A stretch of DNA of 8,458 nt from Alphaproteobacteria bacterium (GTDB lineage: Bacteria > Pseudomonadota > Alphaproteobacteria > Rhizobiales > Devosiaceae). Both the position numbers and the translations under genes were made by a program. The notes beneath the pieces were generated by a model. It was given only the letters and a program-made list of their open reading frames with translations, did no database searches and was not told the origin of the DNA. Where the stretch lies: contig JAHJOS010000572.1 in assembly GCA_018820005.1 (NCBI GenBank), positions 1 to 8,458 of the forward strand. The letters are read 5' to 3'. Below, in pieces: positions 1 to 6,324 of this stretch (its first letter is position 1; every line of letters begins with the position of its first letter).

Positions 1-38
1 ACGTGCATTTTGGGGCAACGGCCAGCGCCCGAAGCTGA
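1..38 (+). CDS. birA: C-terminal end of a gene, probably biotin--[acetyl-CoA carboxylase] ligase (partial)
   Basis: Reading from base 3 gives VHFGATASARS followed by TGA at 36-38. The two bases before it (AC) would complete a GAC codon, giving DVHFG. That resembles the end of alphaproteobacterial BirA proteins (a GDVxFG-type C-terminus), and birA is, from memory, a usual upstream neighbour of rnj in Rhizobiales. Only 11 to 12 residues are visible, so the identity rests on this short match and on context. The other two plus frames stay open into rnj and do not look like protein ends. The distance to the rnj start is 70 bases, which fits a shared operon. Confidence 0.4.
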   Translation, partial: VHFGATASARS

Positions 39-108
39 CCATCAATTGCGCAGGCGACCGGCGACCAATGATCGCTCCGGCGTTGCGCTCGAAAGGACTG
101 AAAAACCC

Positions 109-1782
109 ATGGCTAAAACCCAAAGGGATGAACTCGTTTTTGTGCCGCTTGGCGGCGTCGGCGAGATCGGTATGAATATGGGTGCCTATGGCTTCGGGCC
201 AGAGAAGTCCCGGAAGTGGATCGTGGTCGATTGCGGCGTCACCTTCGGCGGCCCCGACCTGCCGGGCATCGAGCTTATCATGGCCGACCCCGAGTTCCTT
301 GAGGAACGCGCCGACGACGTGCTGGCGCTGATCCTGACGCATAGCCACGAAGATCATTATGGCGCCGTGCTCGATCTGTGGCCCGGCTTTGAAAAGCCGG
401 TCTATGCCACGCGCTTCACCGCCGCCATGCTGGCCGCAAAGCGGGCAGGTGATGGCATTGTCGAAAATGTCGACATGAACATCATGGTGCCCGGCAAGCC
501 GTTCACGGTGGGCCCGTTCACCATCGAGGCGATCAATGTCGCGCACTCGATTCCTGAATCGAACGCGCTGCTGATCTCGACGCCAATTGCCCGCGTGCTT
601 CATACCGGCGACTGGAAACTTGATCCGACCCCGGTTGGCAATGCGCCCACCGATGTGGCGCGTCTCAAGGCCATTGGCGAAGACCGCTCCACGCCGCTTG
701 CCCTGATCTGCGATTCCACCAATGCGCTCAAGGAAGGCGAAAGCCCCAGCGAAGCGGAAGTTGCCGCCAATCTGGCTGCCATGATCGCCGAGGCGCCCAA
801 TCGCGTCGCTGTCACGACCTTTGCCTCCAACGTGGGTCGTGTCATTTCCATTGTGCGTGCCGCCGAACTGGCCGGGCGTCAGGTGGTCATGTCGGGCCGC
901 TCGCTGCACCGCATCATGGGTATCGCCCGCGAGTTGGGGATGCTGGAAGGCCTGCCGCCACTGCTCGACCAGGATGCCTATCGCTCCATTGCCCGCAACA
1001 AGATCGTGCTGATCTGCACTGGTAGCCAAGGCGAGGCGCGCGCCGCCATTGCCCGCATTGCGCGCGGTGACCATCCCGTGATTGCGCTGTCGGCTGGCGA
1101 CCGCATGATCTTCTCGTCATGGGCCATTCCGGGCAATGAGCGTGAAGTCATCGATATCCAGAATCAGCTGATCGATCAGGGCGTCGAGGTGATCACCGCC
1201 AATGACGGTCTCGTCCATGTCACCGGCCACCCCCGTCGCGGCGAGATGCGCCAGCTCTATAGCTGGCTCAAGCCCGAAGTGCTGGTGCCTGTGCATGGCG
1301 AGGCTGTGCATCTGACGGCCCATGCCAAGCTGGGTCGCGAGGCAGGCATTCCCAATGTGTGCGAAGCGCGCAATGGCGACATGGTCCGCCTGTTCCCCGA
1401 GCCGCAGGTCTTCCAGAGCGAAGTGCGCACGGGCGAGCTTTATCTTGATGGTCTGGTGCTCTGCACCCCTGATGAATCGGGCGTCAAGGGTCGCCGCCGG
1501 CTGTCCTTTGGTGGCCATGTGGTGGTCAGCCTTTGCGTCAACGGTGGTGGTCAGGTGGTTTCGGGCCCCGATCTGGTAATCGATGGCCTGCCTGAGACCG
1601 AAGACGAGTCGCTGAGCGAGCTGATCGAACACACCATCACCGGTGTGCTCAATTCGATGCCGCCCAAGCGTCGCAGTGACACCGAGGTGCTCAATTCGGC
1701 GCTGTTCAAGGCGATCCGCAACGAGGTCAACGCCTATTGGGGCCGCAAGCCCAACGTTTCGGTCTTCGTGCACCGCGTCTAA
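109..1782 (+). CDS. rnj: Ribonuclease J (metallo-beta-lactamase / beta-CASP family)
   Basis: A cytoplasmic RNase that acts as 5'-to-3' exonuclease and endonuclease in mRNA decay and rRNA maturation. The 557-residue product is of usual length. The metallo-beta-lactamase metal site is complete: HSHEDH at residues 78-83, AHS around 146, HTGD at 165-168, the beta-CASP side GHPRRGEM with His374, and VPVHGE with His396. The N-terminus LVFVPLGGVGEIGMN is typical of RNase J, and the C-terminal part (about 450-557) matches the family's extra domain. ATG at 109 was chosen over an in-frame upstream start at base 10 because family members begin just before the LVFVPLGG strand and a GAAAGGA ribosome-binding site lies at 91-97. 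The upstream start would also run over the probable birA end. In Rhizobiales this enzyme works alongside RNase E. No terminator is obvious after the stop. Confidence 0.96.
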   Translation: MAKTQRDELVFVPLGGVGEIGMNMGAYGFGPEKSRKWIVVDCGVTFGGPDLPGIELIMADPEFLEERADDVLALILTHSHEDHYGAVLDLWPGFEKPVYATRFTAAMLAAKRAGDGIVENVDMNIMVPGKPFTVGPFTIEAINVAHSIPESNALLISTPIARVLHTGDWKLDPTPVGNAPTDVARLKAIGEDRSTPLALICDSTNALKEGESPSEAEVAANLAAMIAEAPNRVAVTTFASNVGRVISIVRAAELAGRQVVMSGRSLHRIMGIARELGMLEGLPPLLDQDAYRSIARNKIVLICTGSQGEARAAIARIARGDHPVIALSAGDRMIFSSWAIPGNEREVIDIQNQLIDQGVEVITANDGLVHVTGHPRRGEMRQLYSWLKPEVLVPVHGEAVHLTAHAKLGREAGIPNVCEARNGDMVRLFPEPQVFQSEVRTGELYLDGLVLCTPDESGVKGRRRLSFGGHVVVSLCVNGGGQVVSGPDLVIDGLPETEDESLSELIEHTITGVLNSMPPKRRSDTEVLNSALFKAIRNEVNAYWGRKPNVSVFVHRV

Positions 1783-1904
1783 AATACGTGTCGTTGCGGT
1801 CGGCCTAAGGGCTGGCCGCGACAACATTACGGCTATCGCCCGTCGCTGGCGGCGCGCTATGGTGTCGCTCTGTGCGTCGCCACCCTTTTCAGCCGGGATA
1901 CTCC

Positions 1905-2156
1905 ATGCAAATCGGTTCCTTTGTCGCGGTGTTCTTCGTGCTGTGGTGGATCAGCTTTGTCGCCGTCCTGCCCATTGGCAACAAGAGCTTTCATGAGGCC
2001 GGTGAGAAGGTCGTTGCGGGTAGCGATCCCGGCGCGCCGGTCAATCCCCGTCTGCTGCGCAAGGCACTGATGGCCACCGCTCTGGCGATTCTGCTGTCGC
2101 TGCTGTTGTTCTGGGCCATGTCCAACGAGACGCTGCACCACTACTGGTCGCGCTGA
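1905..2156 (+). CDS. DUF1467 family inner-membrane protein
   Basis: A predicted 83-residue protein of unknown function with two hydrophobic helices, about residues 4-23 and 53-73. Between them is a short polar loop carrying LPIGNKSFHE and a GSDPGAPVNPRL stretch, a pattern typical of the alphaproteobacterial DUF1467 family. The ATG at 1905 opens directly on the first helix and has only a weak upstream CGGGA. An in-frame GTG at 1872 would add 11 residues that do not look conserved. In related genomes this gene lies between rnj and proS, as it does here except for the inserted minus-strand gene downstream. The 122 bases between rnj and this start hold no gene that I can support, only a weak GGCC-based inverted repeat near 1801-1818. 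No function can be inferred beyond membrane location. Confidence 0.85.
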   Translation: MQIGSFVAVFFVLWWISFVAVLPIGNKSFHEAGEKVVAGSDPGAPVNPRLLRKALMATALAILLSLLLFWAMSNETLHHYWSR

Positions 2157-2167
2157 TTAGTCCTGGC

Positions 2168-2476
2168 TCAGGGCAGGGCGTGTGCGTGGGCCAGCTGCAG
2201 GGCGGCCGCGATATCGTCCAGCGTCGCTGTTGCCAGCGATAGCCTGGTCCAGCCTTGGCGACCCCAGCCATTGTCGAGCGCCGCAAAGACATCGGGCGCC
2301 AGCTGGCATTTGAAGATCTGCTCATCGATGGTGAATTTGAGGTTCGCGCTCGTTCCATCTGGGGCAAGCGTGGCGTAGATGCGTTTGACCTTGAACGCCG
2401 TCCTGTCGACATGGGGCGCCGCAATCGTGCCCGGCAGGGCCAGGGCAATGCGCGTGAAATCGGTGGCTGTGGCCAA
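2168..2476 (-). CDS. MmcQ/YjbR family protein (DUF419-like)
   Basis: A small 102-residue protein of the MmcQ/YjbR fold, often annotated as DNA-binding although its role is not established. Family hallmarks are visible: DFTRIALALPG at residues 6-16, a PHVDRTAFKV segment (21-30), KRIYATLAPDG (31-41), and the C-terminal WGRQGWTRLSL (71-81) followed by a helical tail. The start is inferred to be TTG at 2474-2476. It sits 6 bases behind a strong GGAAGG (plus-strand 2483-2488) and matches where family proteins begin. An in-frame upstream TTG at 2597-2599 would give 143 residues but would require translating through a Rho-independent terminator. The gene is convergent with the DUF1467 gene (11 bases between stops) and lies opposite to its neighbours, so it looks like an insertion into the rnj-proS-lol block. 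Confidence 0.82.
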   Translation of the reverse strand: MATATDFTRIALALPGTIAAPHVDRTAFKVKRIYATLAPDGTSANLKFTIDEQIFKCQLAPDVFAALDNGWGRQGWTRLSLATATLDDIAAALQLAHAHALP

Positions 2477-2482
2477 GCTGAA

Positions 2483-2488
2483 CCTTCC
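2483..2488 (-). promoter_or_regulatory. Ribosome-binding site deciding the TTG start of the MmcQ-family gene
   Basis: On the minus strand GGAAGG ends 6 bases before TTG at 2474-2476. No ATG exists in this frame near the conserved N-terminus, so this site is the main argument for the non-ATG start. Confidence 0.6.
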
Positions 2489-2514
2489 GTGCCATGATGC
2501 CGAACTGACGGCAT

Positions 2515-2541
2515 AAAAAAAGCGGGGCACAAGGCCCCGCT
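2515..2541 (-). terminator. Rho-independent terminator, minus strand
   Basis: An 8-bp perfect stem (2521-2528 with 2534-2541, arms AGCGGGGC and GCCCCGCT) has a 5-base loop and, on the minus strand, is followed at once by seven T residues (2515-2521). There is no T run on the plus-strand side, so it works leftward. No protein gene that could use it lies upstream on the minus strand, because proS points the other way. It therefore implies a short minus-strand transcript starting between here and proS. It lies 38 bases before the MmcQ-family start and may separate or attenuate that gene. Confidence 0.78.
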
Positions 2542-2655
2542 CAATAAGTTTGATCGACAATACGCTGGTCTTAGGCACGCTAATGAAAGCGGCGGCCAAC
2601 GCTCCTCCCTTGACGTTGTCGACGTCCGGCGGTTTGTAACCGCCTGTGCTTTATT
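2515..2655 (-). ncRNA. Candidate small RNA or leader RNA, about 140 nt
   Basis: This is inferred from architecture, not from a known family. On the minus strand a promoter-like pair (2663-2691) predicts a start near A2655, and a strong terminator ends near 2515. Between them are a 7-bp hairpin (2628-2634 with 2638-2644, arms GGCGGTT/AACCGCC in plus orientation) and a 5-bp hairpin (2612-2616 with 2622-2626). These are followed by an exposed purine run AGGGAGGAG (minus strand, 2610-2602) and an AT-richer stretch up to the terminator. It could be a trans-acting small RNA, or the 5' leader of the MmcQ-family gene with the terminator acting as an attenuator. It could also encode a short peptide from TTG 2597-2599, just behind the Shine-Dalgarno-like run. 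I do not recognise it as 6S, SRP RNA, tmRNA, tRNA or a known riboswitch. Confidence 0.38.
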
Positions 2656-2658
2656 GGT

Positions 2659-2692
2659 CGTGACACTAACAACTCGCGGACGGGCTGTCACG
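2659..2692. repeat. Perfect 7-bp inverted repeat upstream of proS, possible operator
   Basis: CGTGACA (2659-2665) and TGTCACG (2686-2692) are exact inverted copies with a 20-base spacer. The arms coincide with the -35 and overlap the -10 of the candidate minus-strand promoter, so a dimeric protein bound here could block it. The repeat lies about 100 bases before proS. It could also arise simply from the promoter's own sequence. The arrangement is seen directly; any regulatory role is a guess. Confidence 0.4.
2663..2691 (-). promoter_or_regulatory. Candidate sigma-70-type promoter for the minus-strand RNA
   Basis: On the minus strand a -35-like GTGACA (plus 2686-2691) is separated by exactly 17 bases from a -10-like TAGTGT (plus 2663-2668). 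The -35 matches consensus at five of six positions; the -10 matches at the first, second and last positions. The predicted start, A2655, is seven bases beyond the -10. The orientation and distance fit the terminator at 2515-2541. Chance matches of this quality are common, so confidence is limited. Confidence 0.35.
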
Positions 2693-2792
2693 CAGATTCT
2701 GCATGCCTTCCATGCTTGCATCGGATGGACGAGTAGGATTTGAGTGGGCATCAAGAAAAGCCACGAGTCGACGGACATTTTTTGGAGTTCCC

Positions 2793-4142
2793 ATGCGCCT
2801 GTCTCGCTATTTTTTGCCGGTGCTGCGCGATGTTCCCAAGGACGCGGAGATTGCTTCGCATCGCTTGATGCTGCGCGCGGGCATGGTGCGTCAGCAGGCT
2901 TCGGGGCTCTATAGCTGGCTGCCGCTGGGCTACAAAGTGCTCATGAAGGTGCAAAAGATCATCGAAGAGGAGCAGAATCGATCCGGCGCGATCCAGCTTT
3001 TGATGCCCACCATCCAGTCGGCTGACCTGTGGCGCGAGAGCGGCCGCTATGAGGCCTATGGCAAGGAGATGCTGCGCATCGAGGACCGGCACGAGCGCGA
3101 GTTCCTCTATGGTCCCACCAATGAGGAGATGATCACCGACATCTTCCGCACCTATGTGAAGTCCTACAAGGACTTGCCGCTCAATCTCTACCACATCCAG
3201 TGGAAGTTCCGCGACGAGGTGCGGCCGCGCTTCGGCACCATGCGCAGCCGCGAATTCCTGATGAAGGATGCCTATTCCTTCGATCTGAACAAGGAAGACG
3301 CGGTCAAGGCGTACGAGCGAATGTTCGTGGCCTACATGCGGACATATGCCCGCATGGGGCTGACGGCGATTCCGATGCGCGCCGATACCGGTCCCATTGG
3401 CGGCGATCTGAGCCACGAGTGGATCGTGCTCGCCGACACCGGCGAAAGCGCCGTGTTCTGCGATCGCCGTCTGCTCGACAAGCCCATTCCAGGCCCCGAT
3501 ACCGACTTCCGGGGCGACCTCAAGCCGATCTTTGATGACTGGACCTCGATGTATGCGGCGACCGAAGACATGGTCGACATGGCCGAGTTTGAGGCCAGCG
3601 TCGCCGAGGAAAATCGGGTTTCGGCGCGCGGCATCGAAGTTGGCCATATTTTCTACTTCGGGACCAAGTATTCCGAGCCCATGAAGGCGAGCGTAACCGG
3701 GCCTGACGGCAAGGAAATCACTGTGCATATGGGCTCTTACGGCATTGGCCCGACGCGGCTGGTGCCTGCCTTGATTGAGGCGTTCCATGACGATGCCGGC
3801 ATTGTCTGGCCTGTATCGGTGGCGCCGTTCGAGGCTGTACTGATCAATCTCAAGGCCGGCGATGCCGAATGCGATGCTGCTTGCGATGCGCTCTACGCAG
3901 AGCTCAACGCGGCTGGCATCGACATGCTCTATGATGATCGTGACCAGGGCGCCGGCGCCAAGTTCACCACGGCAGACCTGATTGGCATTCCCTACCAGAT
4001 CATCCTGGGGCCGCGTGGGCTCAAGGCGGGTGAGGCCGAGATCAAGCACCGCCAGACCGGCGAGCGCGAAACCCTGCCGATCGCGGCGGCCGTGGCGCGC
4101 CTCAAGGCATTGATCGAACCGCAGAGAAAGACCGACATTTGA
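2793..4142 (+). CDS. proS: Prolyl-tRNA synthetase, short alphaproteobacterial type
   Basis: A class II aminoacyl-tRNA synthetase that attaches proline to tRNA(Pro) in the cytoplasm. The 449-residue product begins MRLSRYFLPVLRDVPKDAEI and has the family's QQASGLYSWLPLG segment near residue 40. Motif 2 includes FRDE at 139-142 followed by RPRFGTMRSREFLMKDAYSF, and motif 3 GSYGIGPTR is at 314-322. The C-terminal anticodon-binding domain runs from about 341 to the end. Classical bacterial enzymes are about 570 residues because of an editing insertion between motifs 2 and 3. Only a short remnant is present here, as is usual in alphaproteobacteria. ATG 2793 is preferred over an in-frame ATG at 2703 because the extra 30 residues are not family-like and TTTTGGAG (2780-2787) ends five bases before 2793. 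The stop overlaps lolC, so the two are co-translated. Confidence 0.97.
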   Translation: MRLSRYFLPVLRDVPKDAEIASHRLMLRAGMVRQQASGLYSWLPLGYKVLMKVQKIIEEEQNRSGAIQLLMPTIQSADLWRESGRYEAYGKEMLRIEDRHEREFLYGPTNEEMITDIFRTYVKSYKDLPLNLYHIQWKFRDEVRPRFGTMRSREFLMKDAYSFDLNKEDAVKAYERMFVAYMRTYARMGLTAIPMRADTGPIGGDLSHEWIVLADTGESAVFCDRRLLDKPIPGPDTDFRGDLKPIFDDWTSMYAATEDMVDMAEFEASVAEENRVSARGIEVGHIFYFGTKYSEPMKASVTGPDGKEITVHMGSYGIGPTRLVPALIEAFHDDAGIVWPVSVAPFEAVLINLKAGDAECDAACDALYAELNAAGIDMLYDDRDQGAGAKFTTADLIGIPYQIILGPRGLKAGEAEIKHRQTGERETLPIAAAVARLKALIEPQRKTDI

Positions 4143-5509
4143 GTGAGATCGCGACGCCTGCGCTGAACAAGGGCACGCGCGCCTTCTCGCGCTTTGAGTG
4201 GATCATCGCCGGGCGTTATCTGCGAGCCCGGCGCAAGGAAGCGTTCATTTCGGTGATCGCCAGCCTGACCATGGTTGGTGTCGCGATCGGGGTTGCGACA
4301 CTGATCGTCGTCATGTCGGTGATGAATGGTTTCCGCGCCGAACTGCTGACCAAGATCCTGGGCCTGAACGGTCACTTCACGGCCTATCCGATCGAGCGCG
4401 AGTTTACCGACTACAAGGAAACCATCGCGTCGCTGCAGAAAATCGAGGGCGTGGATTTCGCCGTCTATTTCGTTGAGGGACAAGTGCTTGCTTCCGGCAA
4501 GGGCAGCTCGACGGGCGTCACCGTGCGCGGCATGGATGAGGAAAACCTCAAAAAGCTCAAGCTGCTTTACAATTCCGCCGAGCAGGGCGGCTGGGATCAG
4601 TGGGATACCAGCAAGGGCGTGGCGATAGGCTATCGCCTGGCACAGACACTCGGCGTGTCGCTGGGAGACCAGGTGACGATTATCACGCCCAATGGCGCCA
4701 TGACGCCCTTTGGCACGACGCCGCAGATCAAGTCCTATCCGGTCAATGTGATCTTCGATCTGGGCATGGTCGAGTTCGACAGCTTCTTCATGTACATGCC
4801 GCTCGAGCCGGCCCAGGACTATTTCAAGCTGGTCGACGAGGTACTCAAGCCGGGGCAGGGGCCGCTGGACCCGCTGGCCAGCGATGCCGAGATCGATGCC
4901 GCCTATGAGCGCGTGGGCAAGGTGTCGGCTGCCGAGATCTTTATCCACGACCCTGACGACGTGGCGGTGATGCGCCAGCGCCTTCAGTCCGACCCATCGA
5001 CCCGCCCGCTGGTGCTGACCGATTGGCAGCAGCGCAATGAGACGTTCTTTTCGGCACTGCAGGTGGAGCGGGTGGTGATGTTCACGATCCTCTCCATGAT
5101 TATCCTCGTGGCTGCCTTCAATATCATTTCCAGCCTGATCATGCTGGTCAAGGACAAGAGCAGCGACATCGCGGTGCTGCGCACCATGGGCGCGACGCGC
5201 GGGGCGATCATGCGCATCTTCTCGATTACCGGCACGACCATTGGCGTCATTGGCACCATGTCGGGTGTCGTAATTGGCCTGGTCGTAGCGGCCAATGCGG
5301 AATCGCTGCGGGCGTTCCTGTCCAATACGCTGGGCGTGGCCATCTTCCCACCCGAGATCTTCTACCTCTCGTCCTTGCCATCCAAGACAGACCCCTACGA
5401 AGTGACGGTTGTCATCTGCCTGTCGCTGGGGCTGAGTTTCCTGGCCACGCTCTATCCCGCATGGCGTGCCGCTCAATATGATCCGGTTGAGGCCCTTCGC
5501 TATGAATAA
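4139..5509 (+). CDS. lolC: Lipoprotein-releasing ABC transporter permease LolC/LolE family
   Basis: Inner-membrane permease of the Lol system, which lifts outer-membrane-destined lipoproteins out of the inner membrane for transfer to LolA. The 456-residue product has the expected layout. There is a cytoplasmic N-terminus with FEWIIAGRYLRARRKEAFISVIA, a first membrane helix at about 37-61, and a large periplasmic domain (about 62-310). Three C-terminal helices follow (about 312-336, 366-386, 424-446) of the MacB/FtsX-type permease domain. Between them, VKDKSSDIAVLRTMGATRGAI is the cytoplasmic coupling segment that contacts the ATPase. The start is TTG at 4139, overlapping the proS stop by four bases; no in-frame ATG exists before the first helix. 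The end overlaps lolD by eight bases. No second permease gene (lolE) is present, so the complex probably uses two copies of this subunit. Confidence 0.93.
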   Translation: MSEIATPALNKGTRAFSRFEWIIAGRYLRARRKEAFISVIASLTMVGVAIGVATLIVVMSVMNGFRAELLTKILGLNGHFTAYPIEREFTDYKETIASLQKIEGVDFAVYFVEGQVLASGKGSSTGVTVRGMDEENLKKLKLLYNSAEQGGWDQWDTSKGVAIGYRLAQTLGVSLGDQVTIITPNGAMTPFGTTPQIKSYPVNVIFDLGMVEFDSFFMYMPLEPAQDYFKLVDEVLKPGQGPLDPLASDAEIDAAYERVGKVSAAEIFIHDPDDVAVMRQRLQSDPSTRPLVLTDWQQRNETFFSALQVERVVMFTILSMIILVAAFNIISSLIMLVKDKSSDIAVLRTMGATRGAIMRIFSITGTTIGVIGTMSGVVIGLVVAANAESLRAFLSNTLGVAIFPPEIFYLSSLPSKTDPYEVTVVICLSLGLSFLATLYPAWRAAQYDPVEALRYE

Positions 5510-6188
5510 GCCGCACCTGATACTGACCGATGTGCATCGCCATTACGGGCAGGGCGACAAGATCGTCCGTGTGCTTGAGGCTGCCAATCTGACGGTCAAC
5601 AGCGGCCAACTGGTGGCTCTGGTCGCCCCGTCGGGCGCCGGCAAGTCGACCTTGCTGCATCTGTCGGGCCTGCTCGAAAGCCCGCAGAGCGGCGAAGTGG
5701 AAATCGTTGGGATCAAGACCAGCCAGCTCAATGACCGCGGACGGACGCAGCTGCGCCGCTCGACAGTTGGCTATGTCTATCAGTTCCATCATTTGCTGCC
5801 CGAATTCACGGCACTGGAAAACGTGTCCATGCCGCAGCTGATCGCTGGCAAGACTCCGGCCCAGGCCGACAAAAGGTCCATGGAATTGCTCGACCTGCTG
5901 GGGATTGGCCAACGGGCGAGCCACCGTCCAGCCGAACTGTCGGGCGGCGAGCAGCAGCGGGTGGCGATCGCCCGTGCCGCCGCAAACCATCCCAAGGTCA
6001 TCCTGGCCGATGAGCCCACGGGCAATCTGGACCCCGAGACCAGCGAGATCGTCTTTGGTGCCCTCGCTGACCTGATCAAGAATGAAGGTGCGGCGGCGTT
6101 GATCGCTACCCACAATCACGATCTGGCGCGCCGCGCCGACCGCATCGTGACCTTGCGGGGCGGTCTGGTGGTCGATCACACGCTTTAG
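5502..6188 (+). CDS. lolD: Lipoprotein-releasing system ATP-binding protein LolD
   Basis: The cytoplasmic ATPase that powers the Lol lipoprotein transporter together with the permease encoded just upstream. The 228-residue length is typical. All ABC ATPase motifs are present: Walker A APSGAGKST (42-50), Q-loop Gln94 in YVYQFHHLLP, signature LSGGEQQ (147-153), Walker B VILADEP with Asp170-Glu171, and H-loop His204 in ATHNHD. The Walker A first Gly is Ala, which to my recollection also occurs in other alphaproteobacterial LolD proteins, and the catalytic Lys48 is intact. ATG 5502 was chosen because it overlaps the lolC stop (TATGAATAA) and has GAGG at 5489-5492. An in-frame ATG at 5466 would add 12 residues inside lolC that are not family-like. 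It is the last gene of the proS-lolC-lolD unit; the next gene is convergent. Confidence 0.95.
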   Translation: MNKPHLILTDVHRHYGQGDKIVRVLEAANLTVNSGQLVALVAPSGAGKSTLLHLSGLLESPQSGEVEIVGIKTSQLNDRGRTQLRRSTVGYVYQFHHLLPEFTALENVSMPQLIAGKTPAQADKRSMELLDLLGIGQRASHRPAELSGGEQQRVAIARAAANHPKVILADEPTGNLDPETSEIVFGALADLIKNEGAAALIATHNHDLARRADRIVTLRGGLVVDHTL

Positions 6189-6234
6189 GAAGTGCGTTGC
6201 GCTTGCCGGTTTTCGGACGCTCGCACCTTGTGTC

Positions 6235-6256
6235 TCCTTCCCCTAGAGGGGGAGGG
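6235..6256. repeat. Palindromic pyrimidine/purine intergenic hairpin after lolD
   Basis: CCTTCCCC (6236-6243), loop TAGA, then GGGGGAGG (6248-6255) form an 8-bp stem on the plus strand with one G-T pair, extendable by one more. C-rich/G-rich palindromes of this look are widespread between genes in Rhizobiales chromosomes, from memory. It lies 47 bases after the lolD stop in the convergent spacer and could help end lolD transcription, although no T run follows. The rest of 6189-6324 holds no gene that I can support. Confidence 0.5.
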
Positions 6257-6286
6257 AGGCCAGGCATCCAATTTGTCGTGAAAGCC

Positions 6287-6301
6287 CGGCGCCGCGCGCC
6301 G
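6287..6301 (-). terminator. Weak hairpin downstream of the HIT gene, possible terminator
   Basis: CGGCGC (6287-6292) and GCGCCG (6296-6301) form a 6-bp all-GC stem with a 3-base loop, located 24 bases after the HIT stop in the minus-strand direction. On the minus strand it is followed by GGCTTTC, only a weak T tract. It may end the minus-strand transcript, perhaps with help from Rho. Confidence 0.27.
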
Positions 6302-6324
6302 TGGTGCCTTTGATCCCGACCGCG

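Noticed and set aside
10..108. Upstream in-frame extension of rnj giving 590 residues
   Set aside because: The extra 33 residues are not like the family, would overlap the probable birA end, and a ribosome-binding site supports ATG 109.
1117..1827. 236-residue open frame antisense to rnj
   Set aside because: It is a shadow of the RNase J coding region with no recognisable domain or ribosome site.
2610..2639. Plus-strand promoter for proS, TTGACG (2610-2615) followed 17 bases later by TTTGTA
   Set aside because: The -35 is good but the -10 is poor and falls inside the GGCGGTT/AACCGCC hairpin. It could be real but is not supported well enough to list.
2041..2778. 245-residue minus-strand open frame across the DUF1467 end, the MmcQ-family gene and the proS upstream region
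   Set aside because: It overlaps the MmcQ-family gene in another frame, crosses the Rho-independent terminator, and is low-complexity Arg/Ser/Pro-rich.
2541..2792. Possible tRNA gene in the proS upstream region
   Set aside because: No T-loop (GTTCRANNC) or cloverleaf arms could be found on either strand; the hairpins present do not fit a tRNA.
2751..4049. 432-residue open frame antisense to proS
   Set aside because: proS has all class II synthetase motifs in the sense strand, and the antisense product shows no family pattern.
3992..5476. 494-residue open frame antisense to proS/lolC
   Set aside because: It lies opposite lolC, whose membrane segments and family motifs are clear. The translated product is rich in His, Arg and Gln with no recognisable domain, which is typical of an antisense shadow in GC-rich DNA.
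5625..5651. Walker A of LolD starting with Ala instead of Gly as a possible inactivating change
   Set aside because: The catalytic GAGKST core is intact and, from memory, this Ala is common in alphaproteobacterial LolD proteins.
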